64,000 nucleotides of DNA, taken from assembly GCF_016097555.1 (NCBI RefSeq), contig NC_054706.1, forward strand, positions 51,319,663-51,383,662, given 5' to 3'. Position numbers and translations under genes: made by a program. Shown here one piece after another: positions 57,713-64,000 of the stretch. The DNA is from Gigantopelta aegis. Taxonomy: Eukaryota > Mollusca > Gastropoda > Neomphalida > Peltospiridae. Position 1 is the first letter of the stretch; every line of letters begins with the position of its first letter. The notes under the pieces are model-generated. The model saw nothing but the letters and a program-made list of their open reading frames with translations. It did not search any database and had not been told where the DNA came from.

Positions 57713-58944
57713 ATAATACTTTGGTGTCAGCCTATTTACAGCCCGGAGCCCGAACGTTACCCGGAGACAAAAACAGTACTCGGTTGCGAATGCCGAGGTG
57801 TACATTGTACATATTTGGCACAAAGATACACCTCAGCATGATGTATTTATATATGTTAAAACAAAAATTTATAATTTTTTATTTATTTATTTTTTTGAAA
57901 AAAAAAAGAGATTTTTCATGTTAGGGCTGTAGGCCTACATAACAAAATCTGTATTCACCGTCCGAAGAAGGAAACGTCAATAAGTAATTAAATATGGCAT
58001 ATACAAACATGGGATTTGGCACGAGGATACATCTCAGTACGATGTATTTAAATATGTTTTTTAAAAACGTGTAGAAAACAATAATAATTTTAAATAATGT
58101 TTTTAATCTTCGGGCGGAATACGTCACAAAAACGTTCCTCATCGCCCGAAGCCCCAAAGCAACACGAAGTTCAATACAAAATAAACCACTACTGTCGGTG
58201 TCGAAATAACTATTATGTTTCATCCACGGGCTGACTTGAGAATCGGAGTGTTGTTTTAGTTAATTGGTCCTTTCTTTCCGTGGCCTGCACATGTGATTCC
58301 TGATTGGCAGGTGTATATTGCAGGGTATCGACCAGGTAAGTGATTACCACGGTCTAGACATACGTACAAAATACGTGCCAGTTTTGTAAAAAAAAAAATC
58401 ACAGGGTATTGTGGCGTAACCTGTCGCGACTATAGTACAATGTTAATGGACATTATCAGCCGCCCTGCTTCATTACTGTAAATAATGCTGTAAAATCCTT
58501 GATTAAGTAGACTTTCCCATCTAAAATTACAAAACTGACCAATTACGTAGTACCAAAGAAAAGAAAATTATCACTTGGGTATCGTGAGTGGTCGTTTTTA
58601 CTCTAACGCACCCTACCAATAGGCCTAATAATATGCTACTTTTTTTTTATGAGAGAAAAATACTATAACCCCATTTCGTTCTATTGATGCAAATAGAAAT
58701 ATTTTTAGTTTAAAAGTTGATTATACTCTCAAGTCATTTATGTTGTTTTACAAGTCAGGTTAATGAAAGTGAAGCGCCTTGTCGTAAATTAGAGCGTTTG
58801 TTTACACTGTGCATACAGATTTCATTATGTACAGCCCGAACATAAAAAATGCGATATTTTCTAAAAAAAACACACACCAAAAAATTTTTTGTCCTACATT
58901 TATATTTTTTACATATTTAAATACATCATATCGAGGTGTATCTT

Positions 58945-59190
58945 TATGCTAAATATGAACAGTATACACCTCGGCATTAGCATCCGAGTTTTGGTTTTGT
59001 CTCCGGGTTACTTTCGGGCTCCGGGCTGTAAATTGGTCGACCGGTCTGGTCTGGCACCATCAGTTTCTCCACCCTCCGACTCGCTATCCGTTTTTTCTTC
59101 AGTATCACTGTTGTAAGTAAATGTGTGTCTTTCTTCATTTACTAACAGCTCATATTGATACGGCAAAACGTTTTGCGAACGAACACTCAT
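58945..59190 (-). CDS. Unrecognised N-terminal ORF in the THAP element
   Basis: ATG at 59190 opens MSVRSQNVLPYQYELLVNEE, then an acidic stretch EEKTDSESEGGETDG to about 59011. The frame stops at a TAA near 59008. One base shift would continue into a segment with an inverted copy at 57729-57850. It may be the start of an accessory protein of the transposon. Confidence 0.35.
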
Positions 59191-59509
59191 TGTTTTGGTA
59201 AGCTATGCAAGACTTAGATTCTTTATGAGTGGTACGGACTAATGCTTTTAAGTGTAAGGCTTCAGATCAAGGGACGCGTCTCTGACGTCACGGACCTCGT
59301 GATTGCCCTGCTCATTAAAGATCGGCAATTTCCGCTAAGAGCTCGTATCTGGGGTTCTTTTATGGAGATATTTTAAGTAATTAATTTTTTATAAAAAATT
59401 TTTTTAGGTGATTCAATTTATAATTAATTGTACATGGTTGGTGCCAAATATGGTTTACGTGACATGTTTCCTTTAAATTCCTTCTTTTTTAAAATTGCAT
59501 ATACAGTAG

Positions 59510-59830
59510 AATCTCGTTGGGTCGAACTCGTGAACACTGCTAATGAAAAAATGTAGTTGATATCCTCTAAGACTATATATCACTTACCAAGTGTTTGATA
59601 CCCAAGTAGCCGATGATTAATATATAATAAATCAGTATGCTCTAGTGGTGTTGTTGAACAAAACAAACTAAACATGAGAGGAGAAACACACTGCTGCAAC
59701 ATGTGCTATGTCTGTCAAATAGGAGCAAATAGTCCTAAGCAAAGTGATCTGTTAATGTATTTACCCCACAGACAGGACAGCACATACCAAAGTTTAATAT
59801 ACAGTTGAATTCTGTTGGATCGAACCATTT
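59510..59830. repeat. Fragments of a pogo-like end and SINE pieces
   Basis: 'tacagtagaatctcgttggg' (59512) and 'acagttgaattctgttgga' (59803) frame a SINE tail piece (gccgatgattaatatataat to gttgttgaacaaaacaaac, 59600-59668) and a minus SINE-core scrap (cccacagacaggacagcac). Confidence 0.45.
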
Positions 59831-60654
59831 GGTCAACATCGGACATTTCCGTAACATCAGTTAGAAAGTTGAATTAGATACATATTATTTTGGTAACTGC
59901 AAACATAAAGCAAAATATCAGAGTGAAAGAATTTGTTAGAAATTACTTCGATTGTGTGACGCAGAAGCTCATGTCCATATTAATTAAATGTGTGGTTGCT
60001 GAAATGATGATGTTTGATTAACTCGCCCATTGTTTTATTTAAAACTGGCCTTGTAGACGTGTTCAAAGTAATGCTTCACGCCGGGGTCATTTTGTGCACT
60101 AATTGTTTGATTGGTATCACAGTTCATCTAACAGGTATCGTAACACTAGCTGTACTTGAAAGATCATTACCGATAGCCGATTAACAAACAACATGACAAG
60201 TGTAGTAATAAAAGAATTGCATGGCTATTGTTGAGATTCTCCAATTCATCTATAGATCATTCCGCCTAAATAATTAATCCAAAGGTTGTAATAACCAACT
60301 GCGCAAGCGCAGCAATTGTTGGTCCTTTTCTGTGGTTTTCCATTTGATATTTGATGGATCACCAGTTCGAGGGAAATATAGCTAATAACACAGATGGGAC
60401 CGATAATTTAGTACGAGCGAAGGTTTATAGTCGACCCTGGACGTGTTCGACCCATCATCAGTTAATACAATGTATAAGGGTTTACCGAACAAAAAACTGT
60501 GGACTTCATTTTTGGTTCGAGCGTTGCGATGTGTACGACCCTTCCAAGGTTGAGCCAAAGAGATTCTTCTGTATTTGCCAGTACAGTGCAATACAAAACA
60601 ATCTTCATCACAACGTTTGTTACATTGGTTAAGGGGACATAATTTCCCCATTAA

Positions 60655-61750
60655 TCACAAATATATGAACTAGTTATAATACATGTAGTAGTGTGTTTAG
60701 AGATTTAATATACACATCTGCATTCGTATGCCACAGTGATATAAATATATGAACTAGTTATAATACATGTAGTAGTGTGTTCAGAGATTTAATAATACAG
60801 TGTGTTCAGAGATTTAATATACATATCTGCATTCGTATGCCACAGTGATATAAATATATGAACTAGTTATAATACATGTAGTAGTGTGTTCAGAGATTTA
60901 ATATACACATCTGCATTCGTATGCCACAGTGATATAAATATATGAACTAGTTATAATACATGTAGTAGTGTGTTCAGAGATTTAATATACATATCTGCAT
61001 TCGTATGCCACAGTGATATAAATATATGAACTAGTTATAATACATGTAGTAGTGTGTTCAGAGATTTAATATACATATCACATTCTGCATTCGTATACAT
61101 GTAGTACAGAGATTTTAATATAATATACAATCATGATATAAATATATATGAAGTAGATTTATAACATATCTGCATTCGTATGCCAGATATAAATATATAA
61201 ACTAGTTATAATACATGTGTGTGTTCAGAGATTTAATATACATATCTGCATTCGTATGCCACAGTGATATAAATATATGAACTAGTTATAATACATGTAG
61301 TAGTGTGTTCAGAGATTTAATATACATATCTGCATTCGTATGCCACAGTGATATAAATATATGAACTAGTTATAATACATGTAGTTAGAGATTTAATATA
61401 CATGTAGTAGTGTACCCAGAACTAGTATAATACATGTAGTAGTGTGTTCAGAGATTTAATATACACATCTGCATTCGTATGCCACAGTGATATAAATATA
61501 TGAACTAGTTATAATACATGTAGTAGTGTGTTCAGAGATTTAATATACACATCTGCATTCGTATGCCACAGTGATATAAATATATGAACTAGTTATAATA
61601 CATGTAGTAGTGTGTTCAGAGATTTAATATACATATCTGCATTCGTATGCCACAGTGATATAAATATATGAACTAGTTATAATACATGTAGTAGTGTGTT
61701 CAGAGATTTAATATACATATCTGCATTCATATGCCACAGTGATATAAATA
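60655..61750. repeat. 84-bp satellite array, about 12 units
   Basis: Unit: atgaactagttataatacat, gtagtagtgtgttcagagat, ttaatatacatatctgcatt, cgtatgccacagtgatataa. gaactag recurs at 60860, 60944 and 61028 (84-bp steps). A disturbed zone at 61075-61200 and another at 61380-61430 contain partial units; the outer units are nearly identical. Confidence 0.93.
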
Positions 61751-61756
61751 TCCAGA

Positions 61757-62213
61757 TTAAAAGGACAGACCCTAGTTTTTAAACATGATGGCATAATTTT
61801 CACAGTGATTTTATGCACCTAAAAGACAGACCCTAGTAATTTTTAAACACTATGGCATAATTTTCACCTTGACCCTAGTTTCAACCTGTAAAAATGGACA
61901 CTACATGTAGGTTTGGTTCATTTACAAACCTGCAACAAATTTGGATACAACAGAGTGAAACAAGAGTCTGTGATGTTGAAATACCCTTAAAAATAGACTA
62001 AAACGCGACTCCATAACCTTTACTTCTGAGGTGCATGTGCGTTTTTAAAAATATGAAAAATGCATTTTGTGGTATTAGAAACACCAGGATGACCAGAAAC
62101 ACTTCTGTTGTACGGAAATGGATAATCTAAACAATAAAATATAAGTAATGTTTGATTTCAGTGATCATAAATGGCTCTAATAGTGTGAAATATGCCTTAA
62201 CATGTCCCTTTAA
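61757..62213 (+). mobile_element. TTAA-type MITE with rearranged left end
   Basis: The right part (from about 61868) matches 15980-16347: 'gaccctagtttcaacctgta', 'gtgaaacaagagtctgtgat', 'atggataatctaaacaataa', 'catgtccctttaa'. The left end holds two extra copies of the inverted terminus (ccctagtttttaaac; ccctagtaatttttaaacac). Confidence 0.65.
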
Positions 62214-62730
62214 CACACATGTAAAAGTATGTACACATACTGAGATGGGATAAATCCCAGTCGGTCCACCGAGGAGAATTGATCCTACAACCTATCCCAC
62301 AACAAATTATCTCTACATTCTACCCCTCTGTGTTACTGGATGTTTATTAAAATACCTGACAGCCAAGTCACTAACTCTTAAAAGAAGTTATAGCTGTATT
62401 AAAATCTATTAACATATCTACAGCTAAACTGTAACAACTCCCCACTTATCCCTCTCTTTACATTTTAAAATTTTGAAAGATATTCTGAATCATTCATATT
62501 TATGTCGTCTTCCACTTCAAACATCTCAGGTTACATATTTCTATTGTCACAACATAACCTAGGCCAACATTTTCTAATTGTTGTTTTCTATTATCCATAC
62601 TGACTCATAGCAATTACCATGATTTTTTTTTCCTCTCACTTTTTTCAGTATGAATGTTTGTTTGAAATAAAAGTAGCAAATATGTTTAGCACCTGTCAAA
62701 ACAATACAGTTAATGTTTAATGAAGTTGGA

Positions 62731-63005
62731 CCGGCCTCGGTGGTGCAGTGGTTCAGCCATCGGACTACAGGCTGGTAGGTACAGGGTTCGCAGCCCGGTA
62801 CTGGCTCCAAACCTGAGCAAGTTCTTAAGGGCTCAATGGGTAGGTGTAAGGCCACTACACCCTCTCCTCTTTCACTAACCACTAACCAACTAACAACTAA
62901 CCCACTGTCCTGGACAGACAGCCCAGATAGCTGAGGTGAGTGCCCAGGACAGCGTGCTTGAACCTTAATTGGATATAAGCACGAAAATAAAATGAAATGA
63001 AATGA
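62731..63005 (+). mobile_element. SINE-B copy, full length
   Basis: Head ccggcctcggtggtgcagtg (box A) and gggttcgcagcccgg (box B), body ccactacaccctctcctctt, aggacagacagcccagatag, tail 'aaaatgaaatgaaatgaa'. Best copy of family B. It ends about 40 bp from the 63047 exon. Confidence 0.85.
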
Positions 63006-63046
63006 AGTACGTTGGAATTTTATTGTAAAAAGAAATTGCTTATTAC

Positions 63047-63134
63047 CTGGAATTGGGGTATCAGTATGGAACATTTTTGGCACGCTTTCATCAGAAAACT
63101 GTTCAAACATGTCTGTCATGGGCACAATATCTGA
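63047..63134 (-). CDS. Internal coding exon of an unknown minus-strand gene
   Basis: Acceptor aactttaag, donor ccag|gtaata. 29 codons plus one base, phase 0 to 1: SDIVPMTDMFEQFSDESVPK then MFHTDTPIP. The acidic/aromatic composition is typical of a disordered protein segment. It is flanked within ~45 bp by SINE-B on the downstream side and SINE-C on the upstream side. The gene is not recognised and partner exons were not identified with confidence. Confidence 0.55.
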
Positions 63135-63136
63135 CT

Positions 63137-63475
63137 TAAAGTTAAAAGTTACAGTTTGTTTTGTTTAATGACACCATTAGAGCACATTGTTTAATTAATC
63201 ATCGGCTATTGGATGTCAAACATTTGGTAATTTTGACATATAGTCTTAGAGAGGAAACCCGCTACATTTTTCCATTAGTAGCAAGGGATCTTTTATATGC
63301 ACAATCCCACAGACAGGAAAGCACACACCATGGCCGTTGACCAGTTGTGGTGCTCTGCATGGTTGGAATGAGGAAAAACCCCAATTAGTTGAATAGATCC
63401 ACCAAGGTGGTTCGATCCTGCAACGCAAGCACCTCAGGCGAGCACTCAACCGACTGAGCTAAATCCCACCCAAAA
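63137..63475 (-). mobile_element. SINE-C copy, full length
   Basis: gtttgttttgtttaatgaca tail, ttaattaatcatcggctatt, core, ggtggttcgatcctgcaacg (box B) and caaccgactgagctaaatcc (box A) head. The best copy of family C. Confidence 0.88.
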
Positions 63476-63518
63476 TATTTGACTTGGCCAGAGAGTTCTT
63501 CCCACAACAGGACCTAGT

Positions 63519-63665
63519 ATTGGCATAGCCAGGATTTTATATTGGATGACCACACACACTGGGGGGGGGGGGGGGGGGGGGGGGGGGAACCCTCACTGTC
63601 CATGGGTTGTGTTTTGGGTCAGCTGGCAAATATAAGATGGTGGGAGAAAAAAGGCTATGCCAATG
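63519..63665. mobile_element. MITE with TTGGCATAGCC termini and a 27-G run
   Basis: attggcatagcc at the left, ggctatgccaat at the right. It contains an uninterrupted run of 27 G (63561-63587). Confidence 0.65.
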
Positions 63666-63692
63666 GTTTTTGACACAGACATCATAATAGCC

Positions 63693-64000
63693 AAGGCGTG
63701 GGCTGTACCCAGTGGTAAAGTGCTTGCCTGAAGTAGGGTTGGTCTGGGATCCATCCTTGTCTATGAGCCCATTGGGCTATTTCTTGTTCTAGCCAGTTCC
63801 CCACGACTGGTATATCAAAGGCCGTGGTTTGTGCTATCCTGTCTCTGGGATGGTGCATATATAAAAGATCCCTTGCTACCAATGGAAAAATGTAGCGGGT
63901 TTCCTCTCTAAGATTATATGTCAGAAATACCAAATGTTTGACATCCAATAGCTGATGATGAATAAATCAGTGTGCTCTAGTGGTGTCGTTAAACAAAACA
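63693..64000 (+). mobile_element. SINE-D copy, running to the window edge
   Basis: Head gcgtgggctgtacccagtgg (box A) and gggatccatcctt (box B), core tggtatatcaaaggccgtgg, tail tgacatccaatagctgatga to gtggtgtcgttaaacaaaac. Confidence 0.85.

Larger units (their letters stand above)
57301..59476. mobile_element. TTAA-flanked DNA transposon with THAP domain (Kolobok-like)
   Basis: Left TTAAAGGAAACATGACACG and right, inverted, TTAAAGGAAACATGTCACG; inverted ends run about 28 bp. It contains a degenerate THAP zinc-finger start (57572), a separate minus-strand N-terminal ORF (59190) and inverted subterminal copies of 'cagcccggagcccgaa...aatgccgaggtgta'. THAP plus TTAA target is the profile of Kolobok transposons. 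No full transposase was found. Confidence 0.68.

Noticed and set aside
60351..60651. Overlapping ~90-codon ORFs on both strands
   Set aside because: Both strands are open, so neither is favoured; no domain or splice partner. Possibly a decayed coding remnant, but not supportable.
60655..61750. CRISPR-like array
   Set aside because: Units are contiguous 84-bp satellite repeats without unique spacers, in eukaryotic DNA.
62480..62580. Possible terminal exon of the minus-strand gene (MFEVEDDINMNDSEYLSKF-like frame)
   Set aside because: The phase does not match the 63047 exon with the obvious acceptor; an alternative acceptor gives a short unrelated tail.

Overview
The window is eukaryotic nuclear DNA, most likely from a mollusc and probably a gastropod. 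That placement is an inference from repeat content: many tRNA-derived SINEs share one core domain, and there are tandem-core elements of the kind known in molluscs, long G and dinucleotide runs, AT-rich intergenic DNA and short exons with GT-AG introns. There is no prokaryotic gene structure, no rRNA gene, no convincing free-standing tRNA gene and no CRISPR array.

Host genes are sparse. The best supported is a complete three-exon minus-strand gene (25516 down to 20763) for a secreted, probably GPI-anchored Ly6/uPAR-fold protein of the quiver/sleepless type. Its 25-codon signal-peptide exon lies 3.7 kb from the rest. A plus-strand gene of unknown function has two phase-matched exons (49545-49638 and 51901-52240). 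Candidate 5' pieces lie at 30105-30390 (TATA box and untranslated exon), 34105-34170 and 37420-37492 (ATG exon), but these could belong to more than one gene. One internal exon of another minus-strand gene is at 63047-63134, wedged between two SINEs. A TATA-led, apparently intronless minus-strand ORF at 32545-31600 has no recognised function and is broken only at a 14-G run.

The rest is mostly mobile DNA. Main elements: a Tc1/mariner copy with a twice-frameshifted transposase (2843-4457); a 0.33-kb-arm foldback (5845-6595); a jockey/CR1-like LINE with zinc knuckles, APE endonuclease and reverse transcriptase (39742-43760); a TTAA-flanked THAP-bearing DNA transposon (57301-59476) with two shorter relatives (38508-39741, 45844-47053); TTAA-flanked MITEs; MITEs ending TACAGTGAAACC; and a three-deep nest in intron 1 of the Ly6 gene (23015-25005 with 8-bp duplications, itself carrying 23268-24237). 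At least five SINE subfamilies (called A to E here) combine different tRNA-like heads and tails around one core. Several insertions have clean target-site duplications, so their relative ages can be read.

Tandem arrays are at 44605-45030 (140 bp), 48590-49360, 50785-51048 (66 bp), 53450-53905, 56022-56575 (108 bp) and 60655-61750 (84 bp). Microsatellites occur throughout. Stretches where nothing beyond AT-rich DNA was seen include 4460-5600, 8505-9830, 17050-19550 and 54870-55250.
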